From the NCBI GenBank assembly GCA_032718865.1, contig JALUTQ010000026.1:930001-994000 (forward strand): 64,000 bases of DNA. Direction: 5' to 3'. The number at the start of each line of letters is the position of its first letter. Position 1 is the stretch's first letter. Positions 23,206-34,069 of the stretch are shown piece after piece. Under the pieces are notes generated by a model, which worked only from the letters and a program-made list of their open reading frames with translations, made no database searches and had not been told where the DNA came from. A program made the position numbers and the translations under genes. This DNA is from Tilletia caries. Taxonomy: Eukaryota > Basidiomycota > Exobasidiomycetes > Tilletiales > Tilletiaceae.

Positions 23206-24555
23206 AGAGGAACCACAAACGTGGCATGCTGAAGTTTGCCGAAGAGCTGTTGACCTTCGTGTAAAGTGTGTGTGATTGATTGCTGCCACGTTTCGATGGC
23301 GGCAAGGTACTTGAGACCCTTTTTGTCCGGGAGTCCGACGCACCGATCGCGGATGAACCACTGAAATCCGATGTAGACTGGCGAGGAACAGAAATCCACG
23401 TCCTTCTCCTGTTTCCACGGAACACCCAAAGGAGCTGTGACGGCGCTGATTGAAGAGAGAGACGACACCAGCTCATCTGAGGTGGAAGCACAGTGATTCC
23501 GAAGCGGGAACCTGTAGTCCTCGACGTGCTCGTTGCCTTGTCGGTCAGGGAAGAAGGTGACACCACCACGAGTTTGTGCAGTGTCGACTGAGGAAGCCAT
23601 GCGTTCTCGAGAGGCATTGACCTCGTCAAGAGCAGACAAAGGAACGGCGAAGAAGAGAAAGTCGTCGACCCATTTGAGGATGGGTCCAATGCCGTGTGCT
23701 CGGCAAATGTCTGCAATGGCGTCAGCCACACAGCCCCACACCCCCAGTGGCAGGGGCCAGGCCAAACCCCAAGCACAAATCGACGTAGAAGAGTTGATCT
23801 TCTCCACGAACAACAGTGCCCGGCCATTGAGAGGGGTGTAGGTTGACGAGTCGGAAGGCATCAGCCACGTCTCGTACGGAAGCTTGAGAGGAAGATGGAA
23901 GAGCAAGTAACTGCAAACAAGAAGACGAAGAGGAATCAGTGAGTGCCGTGGCAGACTCGTTCCATGTTCCACGAGGGAGATATGCCCAGTGCACAAGACA
24001 GGCTGGCAGAGCGCTCGAGGCAGCTTCATGAGCTGTGCCCGAGGCAAACAGCAAGATCTCCGGAAGATGGGACGAGGAGAAAGGAGGAAAGAAGGATATA
24101 CTCACAGTGCGCACGACATCACGAGCGGCACCCCAAGTGGTGGGCCAGTCGTCACTAGACAAGAAAGAGTTGATGCTTGATCCAGAACGTGGCCAAGAGA
24201 AGTCTTGGATGAGACGTCAGCCATCAGTGCCTTTGGGAACAAACCCCAGAGGACTGGTTTGAAAGCTGCCGACAATAGATTCGAGGTCTTCAGCGTAGAA
24301 AGGACCGTTGTACCGACCAGCGGCACATTCTCGCTGAATGATGGAGGCGATGACATCAGGCTGCGCTTGAGCGCTAGAGTGATTGGGTTGAATGAGGGAA
24401 GAGGCAAGGGGTGGAATGCCGATATGAAAACCGTTGCGTAGACCAGAAAGGAGAGAGGAATGACGAGAAAGAAGATCAAAACGTTGAAGCTCTGCCTCGA
24501 AGGCGTCAGCAGAGAGGATAATGGGACGTTTCCAGAGCAAAGAAGATGAAGGAGG
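23206..24555 (-). pseudogene. DIRS reverse transcriptase (in-frame TGA, one frameshift, probable intron)
   Basis: The frame begins just after the Gag stop without an ATG (PIILSADAFEAELQRFDLLS). It reaches FVPKGTDG, then TGA at 24217-24219 where a Trp is expected (next residues RLIQDFSWPRSGSSIN), and continues to DDWPTTWGAARDVVRT. A GT-AG segment of 195 nt (23911-24105) follows, then VRDVADAFRLVNLHPSQ and the catalytic KWVDDFLFF. A frame change lies in the C5 run at 23741-23745 (G5 on the coding strand). The downstream end, VVPL, is cut by the family A insertion and resumes as GRKYLGSLRGF at 15671. Confidence 0.75.
23911..24105 (-). other. probable 195-nt intron inside the DIRS RT
   Basis: GTGAGT donor after VVRT, TTTGCAG acceptor before LLALPSSS, and length divisible by three with no stop in frame. 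The conserved RT sequence is contiguous only if it is removed. The translated insert is Ser/Pro-rich and resembles no RT segment. Confidence 0.55.
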
Positions 24556-24559
24556 TTAA

Positions 24560-25870
24560 TCAGACGGAGCAACTGGATGCTCCGTGACCACCGACTCCGC
24601 AATTGGCGCAGCGGTGCACTGCTCCAGATCGGCAGGTCGTTGAGCATCCCTTGAGTTGATAATCGATGCAGATTGGCTTGAGTGAGTCGGCAAAGACGAT
24701 GCGACCGCCGGATCCACGGATAGCGTGTTGTTCTTTGCCATCGACCCGCGCCTTTGCGTCGCAGGTTCGGTAGGGATGACCGGATTCGGTGGAAAAGCAG
24801 ACGAAACACCGAAAAAGAGTACGAGCCGCCTTGGTGCGAGGAGCAGAGGAGGAAGGATCGCTTGGAGCGGAGCGTTTGGTGCCAGAACCGCCCCAGGGAG
24901 AACCCGAAGAGCCCCCAAGACCGCCATAACCTCCCGAGCCTCCCGATCCGCCATTGCCTCCCGAGCTTCCTGAGCCGCCAGAACTTCCGGGTCCACTCCA
25001 GATGGCCGCGAGGCGACGCTCCGCTCGTTCCTCCATGAGACGGAGACAAATCTCGTCGAAGTGAAGGGGATTCAGTTTCCCCAAATTGAACCGCTTGCCC
25101 TCTGGATTGAAGGTACCGCTGAGCACCCACTGTCGTCGTTGGTTCTGATGCCAGCAGCGAATCGCAACACCGTGTCGATCGAAGTCGGGGTGATTGATGA
25201 GAGTGTGATTCAACCGAATCATGGAGCGTACTATGTTGTCCGCGACCCCCTCCTCCTGCATGATCCGAACGTAGTGTCCGAGAGCGGTAATCCACACCGC
25301 CATGGGCAGATCTTGATCGCCTTTGAAGTCAACGACGGAGTCCTTGATCTTGAAGGAACCGTCTTGACCGAGCTCGAAGGACGTGTTTCCGGAGAGCTTT
25401 GAGCGCGTGGCCGCAGCCATTCCTTCGGCAGTAAGGTGCCATAAGTCGATGTAATCGCAGGCCTTGATCTTGTCCCGGATTTTTTGAGAGGGGGTTGCGA
25501 CAAGGAGGTCGAGTGAGTTGCCCAAGTCGTCGTCTTGAACGACTTTCTTGATCTTGTCCTTGGGCTCCGTGGCTCCCTCTTGCGCTTTGATGAAGTCGAC
25601 AAGCGTCTTGGCGGCTGCTAGATGCGCTTCCTCTTCGCGCAGTGCTGCAGCCTGTCGCTGCGCCTCGATGTCGGCGGCAATCTGCTCTTCTTGCAGTCGC
25701 TCTGCTTCTTCCTCGGCATCGCGAGCAGCTTGTTCATCTGCTTCTTCCTGATCCTCTTCGTACTGGTCGCGGATGGCCTGCTCGATTTCCGCGCGATCCT
25801 CGAACGGAAAGCGCTCCAAAACGCGCAAGGCAGCTGCAAGAGCGGGGGGAGTTGGAATGTTGTCGGACAT
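24560..25870 (-). CDS. DIRS Gag-like protein, 436 aa
   Basis: A single intact ORF encodes this protein. Residues about 20-95 are a charged Glu/Ala/Gln coiled coil (AARDAEEEAERLQEEQIAAD). The middle is a globular segment with YIDLWHLT and SFKIKDSVVDF. A Gly/Ser-rich linker covers residues about 300-340. The C-terminus has Cys-rich motifs ending with a CANCGVGGHGASSC zinc knuckle. DIRS Gag packages the element RNA. The downstream RT frame opens six bases after its TGA in another frame and lacks an ATG, so RT must be made by reinitiation or another recoding event, or as a fusion through an unseen intron. Confidence 0.8.
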   Translation of the reverse strand: MSDNIPTPPALAAALRVLERFPFEDRAEIEQAIRDQYEEDQEEADEQAARDAEEEAERLQEEQIAADIEAQRQAAALREEEAHLAAAKTLVDFIKAQEGATEPKDKIKKVVQDDDLGNSLDLLVATPSQKIRDKIKACDYIDLWHLTAEGMAAATRSKLSGNTSFELGQDGSFKIKDSVVDFKGDQDLPMAVWITALGHYVRIMQEEGVADNIVRSMIRLNHTLINHPDFDRHGVAIRCWHQNQRRQWVLSGTFNPEGKRFNLGKLNPLHFDEICLRLMEERAERRLAAIWSGPGSSGGSGSSGGNGGSGGSGGYGGLGGSSGSPWGGSGTKRSAPSDPSSSAPRTKAARTLFRCFVCFSTESGHPYRTCDAKARVDGKEQHAIRGSGGRIVFADSLKPICIDYQLKGCSTTCRSGAVHRCANCGVGGHGASSCSV

Positions 25871-26239
25871 ACTGGCGATGAGTGACGATGATGGGCAAGT
25901 GTAATGGATGTAAAGTGAGGTATGAAAGGATGAGGGGAACGATGTACGTGATCAAATGAGGTAGATGAAGTGAACGAAATTCGAACGAAATTTGAGAGAA
26001 GAGCTAATGCTGTGAGGAGCGAAGGAGAGGAAGAAACGTTGTGGGGGACCGAAGGATGGAAGGGGAAGAGGATCAACGTCTTCTTGAGTATAGCAAGCAA
26101 ACAAAGGGGAGCACATCGCTGTGGGCTGAAGGTGAGTGGCACAAAGGATAGTTGAGTGACACAAAGAGATAGGCGGTCCCCCCTTTGCTGGACCGTCGCT
26201 CTCCTTCGCTGCGGGTCCAAAAGCCCGGTGTGTCTAGGG

Positions 26240-27600
26240 TCACACAAAGAACTCAAAGACGACGGTCGCCGTCCCACCGCGGTTCTGGTTCTGGAGGATG
26301 TCGATGCCAGCGACGTGACCGTATGGGTTGGAGATATGGGCGAGGTGGTGGGGAGGGTGTGTGTGGAGAGGCCGTCGATGTGTACTGCGCGTGCGTGGTG
26401 GATAGCGCTGTGGAGCTGTGCTGGGCTTAAGGAAGAGCACGGAGTGCCCCGGAATTTCCGTACTCCGGGGAGGACCTCCGCAGCAATTCCGGGGCCTCTC
26501 AGGGCATTCCGCATTCCGGTTAAATTACTCTTCTTTCGGGCGCAGAGCTCCGTATTCCGGGGAAAGATTCAGATTCATACATCTGGAATTCCGGCTTCCG
26601 TCAAAATTTTTGGTTTTTGATCAATTTTTCGATTCCGCATTCCGCAGCTCCCGGAATGCGGAATTTCGCCGGATTCCTGGACTCTCCTCCGCAGTCACAA
26701 GATCATATGAAAACGAGTCGACCGTTTTTCTAAATCGGCTTTGTACTCGTCCATAGTCTACATTGAAGCTTTGCATTGGCCATTTGATGCCTCACTCGCA
26801 TCAATTTGCTTTTTCTTCAAGCCTCATGTGTCCTGTTGAGACCACAAGACTGGGTCTCCTCATATGTGAAACTCGCCGTAGAGTCTCATTTATAGATGAA
26901 ACCCCGAATGAGACCCCACATCACGTGATCCCCGGAATCTCCCGGAATCCGGCGGAATTTCGGGAGAATGAGCTTGTCTGGCCACAGATTCCGCATTCCG
27001 CAAGAAAAGTCACGGCCAAAGCAAAATCCATTCCGCATTCCGGTTGAGCGGTATCAGGAAATTCCGGCTTCCTGCTTAAAAGGACTGAATTGACAAAAAT
27101 GGAAAATTAGCATTCCGGGTTCCGGGTACCGCCGGAACTCTGCCCGGAGTGCCCCGGAATTCCTGCAAACCCATTCCGGGGTCTACTCCGTGCTCTTCCT
27201 TAGCTGGGCTGAGGGAGTATCGATCTTGGAAATGGGAGTGGGGGTGGGAAGGGGCTCCCCATGTACGTTGCTATCGTTTTCGCTGTTGCTGGTGCTGGTG
27301 GCGTCGTGCTTGGTGGTGATGGTGCCGTGGTTGGTGGCGTGTACTGTGTGCCCATCCGTCGTCTTCTGGGCGGTGTTGTCGGCTATTGCTCTAGTGATTG
27401 CTGTGTGGATGAGCGATGAGCGTGTACCTCTATAGTCTAGTGGTATGAGGCAATGTTGCCGAGCGATGACCAATGAGGGATCTTCGCGGCGATGGCAGTT
27501 GGAGATCAACGGGTTTCGATCGGTCAGCGTTCCGCTGAGGACAGTATGTATTCCGTATCCTATCCGGGGCGTATTTGTTCTATCTTGCGCGTGCCTTGCA
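26240..27600 (-). pseudogene. unidentified ORF interrupted by an inverted-repeat element
   Basis: Minus-strand frames on both sides of the 26428-27202 insertion could belong to one gene. The downstream piece ends NPYGHVAGIDILQNQNRGG then TATVVFEFFV and a stop at 26240, which reads like a genuine C-terminus. The upstream piece is Ser/Thr/Pro-rich. The join is not in one frame after excision, so a splice or further lesion is needed. No family is recognised. Confidence 0.25.
26428..27202. mobile_element. TAAGG-family inverted-repeat element (family C)
   Basis: 775 bp with TIR TAAGGAAGAGCACGGAGT and its exact complement at the right end. The 8-bp target duplication is GCTGGGCT (26420-26427 and 27203-27210). 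The interior is rich in CATTCCG/CGGAATG and TTCCGG/CCGGAA strings. There is no transposase ORF. Confidence 0.88.
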
Positions 27601-27885
27601 AAGGCCTCGAGACGAGTAGTATATGTGTCACTGTATGGTCTATATGTACAGCCATGACCAAGGCTAAACGAGCAAATCATCTTTGAAATGAACGACACTG
27701 GCTGCACACCCGCAGTCTCTCAGGTGGCTTCCGTCTGATGGCGAGAATGAAGGAACATGGGGAAGATCGACCTTTTGGGGGCCAGAATCAGGCTCTATAC
27801 TCAGTCCTTTTCGACATCTTTATGACATTAATGAGACGTTTCAGATGAAGTTAAAAGTCGGAACGATTCGGAGCGTCAGGGCGTC

Positions 27886-28067
27886 GGGGCGTTGACCAGG
27901 AACGGCCACAATCGAGCATTCCGACCGGGGCGTCCACGGGGCGTTGACCAGGAATGACCAGACACCGGCCTCGAATAGAGCTGCTGCTCCTACGTCCACT
28001 GTCCAGCATGCGTCGTCAGGCGTCAGGGAGCTTGTGCAGGGCTCTTCCTCGATGAAGGGTATATCTA
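27886..28067 (+). promoter_or_regulatory. upstream block of secreted protein 2: paired 17-bp motif and TATA
   Basis: GGGGCGTTGACCAGGAA occurs at 27886-27902 and again at 27938-27954, 52 bp apart, followed by TATATCTA at 28060-28067. The same two motifs, spacing and TATA recur upstream of the paralogue at 51906, so the block was duplicated with the gene or is conserved by selection. Confidence 0.55.
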
Positions 28068-28220
28068 TGGCTTGCTGCTCACGATACTTCCAAGCTCCCT
28101 GTCACTCCTCACCACTAGACTTGCACATCTCCATCAGACTTCACATCTTTCCTTCTTCTACAGTTCAATTTGCTGCACATCTTCTGCTGCCTCACACACA
28201 ACCACGTCGACCTCAAGACA

Positions 28221-28818
28221 ATGCTTTACCCTCGCTTCCTCCTCCTCCTCCTTCCATTTCTGCTCCTCGCTAGCACAGCTACGAACTCTGCTCCTGTGCC
28301 CGACCCGATCAGCCCTTCGTACGCCACGATGCCCCAGACGTCCAGCGTGAGTGCATCGACCGATCTGCCCAATTTTCGGAGTTCTTTTGATCGCACAACT
28401 GACTTGGCGCTTCGGTGAATACAGCTTGGCGCACGCACAAAACCAAATATGGATGCGCTTGGAGCTCGCATTATGGCATCCCGTGAGTGCTCTGACGTTC
28501 AGAAAGAACCATTTTCAGTATCAACCACATCTAATGTCGACCTACCTTCCCTACTGTGTGCGCTGAGCAGAGCAGCGCATACTGGAATATCAGGAGGCAA
28601 AACAGTCTCTCATGGAATTGCCCCTTCGACGCTTCAATGAATTGAACAGCATTACTCAGCGTCTCATCAGGGAACTTTGGGAAGATGCGGCAGCTGCTGT
28701 GCAACGAGCGATTCAAGCGGCGGAAGCGGTCAATAAAGCGCGAGCAGCGATGGGCCAATCCAAGCTCGCACTTGATATACCCCCACTTCCCCCATTTTTC
28801 CCACCTCCGCACCTTTGA
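28221..28818 (+). CDS. small secreted protein, family member 2
   Basis: Exons are 28221-28346, 28425-28482 and 28571-28818, with GTGAGT donors and CAG acceptors in matching phases, giving 143 aa. A Leu-rich signal peptide starts at the ATG (MLYPRFLLLLLPFLLLAST) and is followed by the family motif SAPVPDPISP. The C-terminal half is helical, with Ala/Gln/Arg heptad-like spacing, and ends in a Pro/Phe-rich tail (PPLPPFFPPPHL) absent from the other members. The exon plan equals that of 7935-8546 and 51906-52461. Function is unknown; secretion is well supported by the leader. Confidence 0.78.
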
Positions 28819-28819
28819 T

Positions 28820-30050
28820 GTCGTCCTTCCACTGTGTTTTTTCTCCCAATATCATTCTTGATATACGCAGAGCTTTACGTCAAGCACGCCGTGTGCCATT
28901 GCCATTTCCTTCAATTTGATGTACACCGGAATTGATTCAAGCTGATGAACGTGAGCGTTGAAGCTCAGCGGCTTACTGATGAGGGGCTGAGAACTTGGGG
29001 TGATGCATTTGCCACCATCCCTCCTGTGTGTAGACCGACATGAAGAAGAAGATGGTATATAGGCTTTTTCAGAACGAGCCTGAGAACGAAGCACCGTCGA
29101 TAATCAGCCAGACAAAGCCAAGAGAAATACGTAGTGAGGCCTGACTCTCGAGCGCTATATCGGTCGCGTGTCCGGAATGGGCAGTCATCGTTTGGGGAGA
29201 ATCGTAAGGAGACGTGGGTTGGAAGGCTTGTAATCGATCGAGAATTTCGACCGGTAAGGACTCTCAAGACGAAAGAAGGAGCTTCTAATTGGAGCAAGGA
29301 ACCGAAGCAGACCGACTGGTCTGCAAGCCATTACATTTACATACATATGCAGAATGAGATGACACACACGCGGACGCTCTGATGTACGCTTCCCGTTGAC
29401 CTACATATGTACGTGGTGATTCTCCTGCAATCTCGTTTGGGACTTCGCACCGCCACGTAATTTAGCAACAACGTTCTACCTGGCACTTCTCTGTTCCGGG
29501 CGTATCTGCTTCATTTTGCGCGTGCTTTGCAATTGAGAGCTGAGACTCTGAGACGGAAAAGGTCTACAGACGACGGGCCATCTGGGAAGATCGAGAGAGC
29601 AAAGAAGGACCTTGAAGTGCACGGTGTATCCTTGCACTCAGCTCGGGAAAAAGTATCGCCAGCGCCAGCACTTGATTCAAGTCTGGACTCTACGACGCCC
29701 CGGCGCCCGGAAGCCCGAAGCAGGCTCTGCTTTTCGACATCTTTGTGACGTTAATGAGACGTTCTGGATGAAGTGGTGATTCTTCTCTATACAGTACCTA
29801 TAATCGACCTGCTGATTGTGTCCGTACCGTGCATATCCTCATTTCAGTTACAACTGTGCATTGCAAGATTACAACCGCCACAGGCTGCGAACTCCTGTGG
29901 GCGGATTGGCTATGAACCGTCCGGAGACTGTCAGTGAGACCCCGCTGCCGCCAGTCTTCGTCGTGAAAGGTTGATTGCATGTGGTGGTAGGATGGAAGAT
30001 ACAACTTTGGGTTGAGAGAAGGGGAAACTCGGACACTTTGCACATCACCC
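28820..30050. other. no secure gene; dispersed repeat fragments
   Basis: A minus-strand frame near 28855-28960 (HQLESIPVYIKLKEMAMAHG) looks coding-like but has no joined upstream exon. Segment 29680-29730 (ACGCCCCGGCGCCCGGAAGC) is repeated inverted at about 9280-9325, and 29480-29540 resembles 27570-27610. These are relics of duplicated flanks of the secreted-protein genes. Confidence 0.5.
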
Positions 30051-30055
30051 GCCGT

Positions 30056-31013
30056 CTAGACCAGACGGAAGGTCTCAGCGCGCGTACGAGCAAGGACAAC
30101 AGAGAGACAAGAGACAACATAGGAGAAAGAAGGAATCAAAGAACGCCATTGCTTGAGAGTAGCCTTCGCTTGAGTTTGCATAGCTCCCTCAAGCGAGAAG
30201 ACCAAGGGGACGAATGCCGTTGGAACTGCCCCAGTGTAGTACTGGGACTTGTGCTGCGCCTTGGCATCGAGGTAGGCGTGTAGCCGCTTCTTCGCGACAG
30301 CGCGCATACCCAGCTCCTCGACCTGCAGCAATTGTTCGGCGCGGCCAGGTGCACCCCGAGCCCCCGCGTTGGTGAGCGACACGAAGGTGATATCGTAGTC
30401 GGTGTCGCCGCCACCCCCTGCAGCTGCTGGGCCATGCACACGCCAGTCCGTGCGCCTCATCGACTGCGCCTCAATGCGCGGTTCGGGGTTCACCCGGACT
30501 CCCTTGATTCGGCGAAGAGCGGCAACATAAATGTATTTTGATGTGTCGTGCCGCACGGTGCGCCTGTGAGGGCGATCACCGCAGTCGTCGTCGTGACCAT
30601 GGATGTTCGGGTGCATACAGTCCGGGCAGATGGGACCAATAGCTCGAATGATGGTTCGATTATGCAATGTGACTTGCACCTGCCGATCGGACAGAGTTGT
30701 GCGCGCGTCGATGGGAAACGTCTGCAGGCACGCAGCTCCAATTCCCTCACCGTTCGCGACCACTGTCTGGGCCTCCTCCAATGAAAGTTTTGACATCATG
30801 GAGTGGTCCAGCCGCGCGTACTCGGCCTCCATGCGCTTCGCCTGGGAGATGAGCGGGACGTCGGCGCCGTCCAAACCGAGAGTCTGATCCAAGAAGAGGG
30901 AGGGCATGATCTCTTGAAGCAGCTTGGCGGACGACTGCTCCATCGCGGCGCGTGCGTGAGGGGCGATGAGGCCGTGCTTCGGAACGCCCAGCCCGCCGAG
31001 TCGCAACGGAAGC
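30056..31013 (-). pseudogene. C-terminal endonuclease part of the non-LTR protein
   Basis: A 316-codon open frame starts at the insertion edge and holds the CPDCMHPNIHGHDDDC metal-binding motif and the RRTDWRVHG region. It is in continuity with the RT part once the 31014-31805 element and one target copy are removed. It ends at a TAG at 30056. On its own it has no natural start. Confidence 0.6.
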
Positions 31014-31805
31014 TAAGGTTGTCCCCGGAGTAACGCGGAGGGCTCCGCCTCCGCACTTCCAAATTCCGCCGGAATTTTGACTTTCTGAGGCGAGCTCCGC
31101 CTCCGCAGACTAAGACAGAGCGGGAAAAAACCAGCTCCGCGTTCCGACGGAATTATACAAAAGTTGAAATCGCAGCTCCGCGCTCCGCGTTTTTTCTGTG
31201 CGTTTTCATAATGCTCCTCCGTGCTCCGTGTATGCGGAGCTCGGAATTCCGCGGAATTCCGTCGGAGCGCAGTGGTTGTATAAGTTGCTCTCAGAGTGAC
31301 TTTAATTCACTCAGAGCTATACATTCACCATCCGACATTGTTGCGGTATTGACTCCAGTGCTATTTTGAAGCTCTCAACGGATGATGATGCCTGTTTTAT
31401 CCCCTGCGCGTATCTCGAAGATGCCTATTTTTCTCGGAATTCCGCACATTTCTGCGGAACTTTTTGCGGAATTCCGGCGGAGCGCACCCAAAATGTGGTC
31501 ACGTGACCCTTATTTTCGACCATCACATGACCTCACAGCTCCGTCGGAACTCCGCGGAAATTCCGCCGGGATTTTTCACACAACTTTGACGACTCCGCGC
31601 TCCGCACTTTTTGGCTAGTAGGCCCAGGATTGGGCTCCGCCTCCGCACAAATTCCGGCGGAGTCCTCCAGGCGGACTCCGTGCTTTTTTAAGGTCAAAAA
31701 TTTGTCAAAAGTGAGCTCCGCGCTCCGCCTCCGGCGGAGCCCTCCGTCGGAGGAGTGCGGAGTCCGCAAAACCCCAGCTCCGCGTCAACTCCGGGGACAA
31801 CCTTA
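31014..31805. mobile_element. TAAGG-family inverted-repeat element (family A, copy 2)
   Basis: 792 bp with TIR TAAGGTTGTCCCCGGAGT and its complement. The target duplication is ACGGAAGC (31006-31013 and 31806-31813), within the non-LTR coding sequence. It is closely similar to the 59043-59818 copy, in inverted orientation. Confidence 0.9.
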
Positions 31806-32162
31806 ACGGAAGCTGAAAGAGGACCGAGTCGTGCGTCCCGCGGCGCGGCTGAGCCGCACCATCCCGGAGTAGGCGCAGAGAGTGATGAAGCGCGCTGTCG
31901 ACGAGCGCCCACGCGTCATCCAGGCCTTCCGAGGGGAGAAAGCGCTGGAGATGGCGCAGCTGGTGTTGGAGACTCCTGCGAAGCAGCAGCTGCGCGTCCT
32001 GCTTGTGAAGCTGCTGAAGCTGATCCAGCGTCGCCGCGTGCTCGCTCATTTTGCGGAAAAGAAAAGCTCGGCGCGCGGCGGGTCCCCCGACCAAGCTGCC
32101 GAGAAGCTCTTTGCCGTTTTGACGGAGCTGCTCGCCCGACTGTTCCCAGCTTTTGGCTAGGT

Positions 32163-34061
32163 TCAGTTCGAGTCCGCGATGCGTTTCGTTCGCTCGTAGA
32201 AAAATTCGTAAACGGCGTCCAGAATCCCTCCACGGTCGGAGAAAATTGTCCAATCATCCAGATAGCACAGAATGCGTGCCCGAAAGTCCCGTGCCTCCAG
32301 ATAATCCATCAGCTGCTCCAGAATGGGCCGCACTCCCACACAGAACAGCAAACCCGCCAGTGGGTCCCCCTGATAGACTCCATCGGATGCATCAAGGGTG
32401 TGGATTTCGCCGTTCGAGGCAATGACCATCACGCCGGCGTGCTCATACCGGTGCTTAGCCCATCGATAGAGAACCGAAGCGTGCTCGCGAGTGGCGCGCG
32501 CAAGGGGTCCTCGATGCACGGAGCCATAGGCATTCTTGAGGTCGATAGAGGCCATGTGTGTGAGACCCTCGACCTTGCCGTCTACGACCTGCTGCGCGAG
32601 GAAGACAATCGGCTCCACACCTCCAGCGCTTCCCAGACCAAGCTGGCAAGGGAGGAGCGCACCGTCGAGCGGGGCAGAGGCGAGGATTGTCTTTGCACAG
32701 AGACGGTAGATGAGGTCCGGGCAGGCAATGGGACGAACTCCTCCGTCCGATTTCGCGAGTGGTGTGAGGAGCGACGCCGAGAGCATGGCTCTTCCCGGCG
32801 CGGTGCCAGCCACCAATTGGCGAGTGAGGAGCTTGACGAACCGGAGGAAAGTGTCGTTCTTGAGGGCTAGGTTGAGGAGGGGCTGCGACCAGCCAGATAT
32901 GCCGCCACTGACATCTGCTGAGAAAGCGCGAAAGCACTCCATGACCGGCAGAGATTCCTCGTCAAAATCACACGCCCTTGGTGCTGGTCCGTCGGCAGCA
33001 AACGTGGGGCCTGTTTGCGGTGGAAACTTGCTGCGGAGCTGGGCGAGGACCTCCGGAGTGGCCGGAAGGACCTTGCTTGGGCCACGCAAGAGAGAAGCAG
33101 CGCGACGCAGCTGCTGACGCTGGAGGAAGCGGCGGACTCGGCGGTTGAGCGCAGGCGGGGGCTTTGCCTGGTCGGATGGCGGGCGTGGCTGGATGAGCTG
33201 TACAGCGGGATAGGAGATGATGCTCTTGAGGAGGCTGAGGGTGGGATCGCGCCAGGGAGACAAGGAAATCTTGGGAGCGGCGAGAACGTTGAAGAGCGCG
33301 TCTTCGCTGGTCGGATTGGCGATGTAGGATGCTGCCAGTCGTTCACACAGCAACATCCACTCGCTGACGACATGTACTGGGAGCAATCCACGGTGTGCGG
33401 GAAGCAGGGCGAGCTGATGGTACCGTTGGGTGGTTTCGACCTCCGGGGCTAGAGTCGCCGCAGGAGGAGCAGCGGCCGTACTTGAAGACGAAGGGGCGTC
33501 AGCTCGAGAGCGGTCAGCGCGGGTTGTGCGCGGCGTGGTGCTGCAATTATGGTTCCAGGGCCGACCACTGCTTGTAATCCGGAAGCATCCAGAGCACGGA
33601 ACACAGCGGATGAAGCCGATGGACCGAAGTTCAGCATCGGACAGGGCGGTGGTGCCCGTGTGGGCCGTGCGGAGGTGATCGCTGATGTTCGTCAGCGCCT
33701 GATTGCTGCAACGTGGAGACGGGCAGGTGAGTCCAGAGCGACTGGGTGCTCTCGCTGGTGCTCTGGTGGGTGTCGACGGTGGTGATCGATGACGGGGCCG
33801 CTTCGCAACTCTGCCGCTACCGGAAGAAAGTCGGCGGCGACGCGAAGCAGGGGAGGGGGTAAGAGGTGGTCGGCCGATGGTATCGGCATCCTCAATGGGT
33901 TCGGTGGCTTCTTCGTTACGGACTGGGCCTATGTTGTTGTGATTGCCACTGTGTGCCGACTCGTAATCGCTGATGTCTGAACTGGCATCAGTATCGGCGT
34001 GGGGACGCGAGGGGCGGACCTCGAGGGACACGGAAGGTGAACTGGTGATGTGCACCTCCAA
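32163..34061 (-). pseudogene. N-terminal and RT part of the non-LTR protein
   Basis: An open frame of 632 codons stops at 32163. The coding match continues in another frame (ETHRGLELNLAKSWEQ, then a Gln/Leu/His-rich thumb). The break is in the A5 run at 32200-32204 (T5 on the coding strand) and is repaired by one added base. The continued frame runs to 31806, where the insertion lies. The N-terminal 200 residues are Ser/Pro/Arg-rich around the zinc finger. Confidence 0.7.
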
Positions 34062-34069
34062 ACGCGCGT

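Larger units (their letters stand above)
12694..25870 (-). mobile_element. DIRS-like (tyrosine recombinase) retroelement, with nested insertions
   Basis: Reading on the minus strand the order is Gag-like ORF, RT with a KWVDDFLFF catalytic box, RNase H, then tyrosine recombinase. This is the gene order of DIRS-order elements, which integrate via a recombinase rather than an integrase. It is interrupted by two inverted-repeat elements (14401-15383 and 15680-23205). The coding span is given; true ends are uncertain. An 11-bp inverted match, GGACCCGCAGC at 12707-12717 and its complement at 26208-26218, lies just outside and could be part of the terminal repeats. In-frame lesions (TGA in RT, homopolymer frameshifts) suggest it is inactive unless these are sequencing errors. 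Confidence 0.8.
30056..34061 (-). mobile_element. non-LTR retroelement with C-terminal restriction-like endonuclease, broken by insertion
   Basis: The minus-strand coding unit begins at ATG 34061. A C2H2 finger (CPSPRCSNQALTNISDHL, then RTAH) precedes an RT domain with GLGSAGGVEPIVFLAQQ, VYQGDPLAGLLF and the catalytic CYLDDW. A C-terminal zinc motif (CPDCMHPNIHGHDDDC) and a downstream RRTDWRV/DYDITFV region resemble the endonuclease of R2/CRE-type elements. These nick a target site and prime reverse transcription there. The unit is cut by the 31014-31805 element and has one frame change. Ends and any poly(A) tail are not identified. Confidence 0.7.

Noticed and set aside
24102..25295. 397-codon minus-strand ORF overlapping the DIRS Gag
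   Set aside because: Alternative frame of the same strand with no motifs; Gag and RT frames carry the conserved features.
12707..26218. 11-bp inverted match GGACCCGCAGC as definitive DIRS termini
   Set aside because: Too short to prove ends; DIRS elements need longer inverted or split repeats with an internal complementary region, which I could not define.
27425..27525. tRNA-like gene with A-box (TAGTCTAGTGG) and B-box-like (GGTTTCGATCG)
   Set aside because: The T-arm and acceptor stem do not pair, and box spacing is too long without a clear intron. At best it is a tRNA-derived relic.
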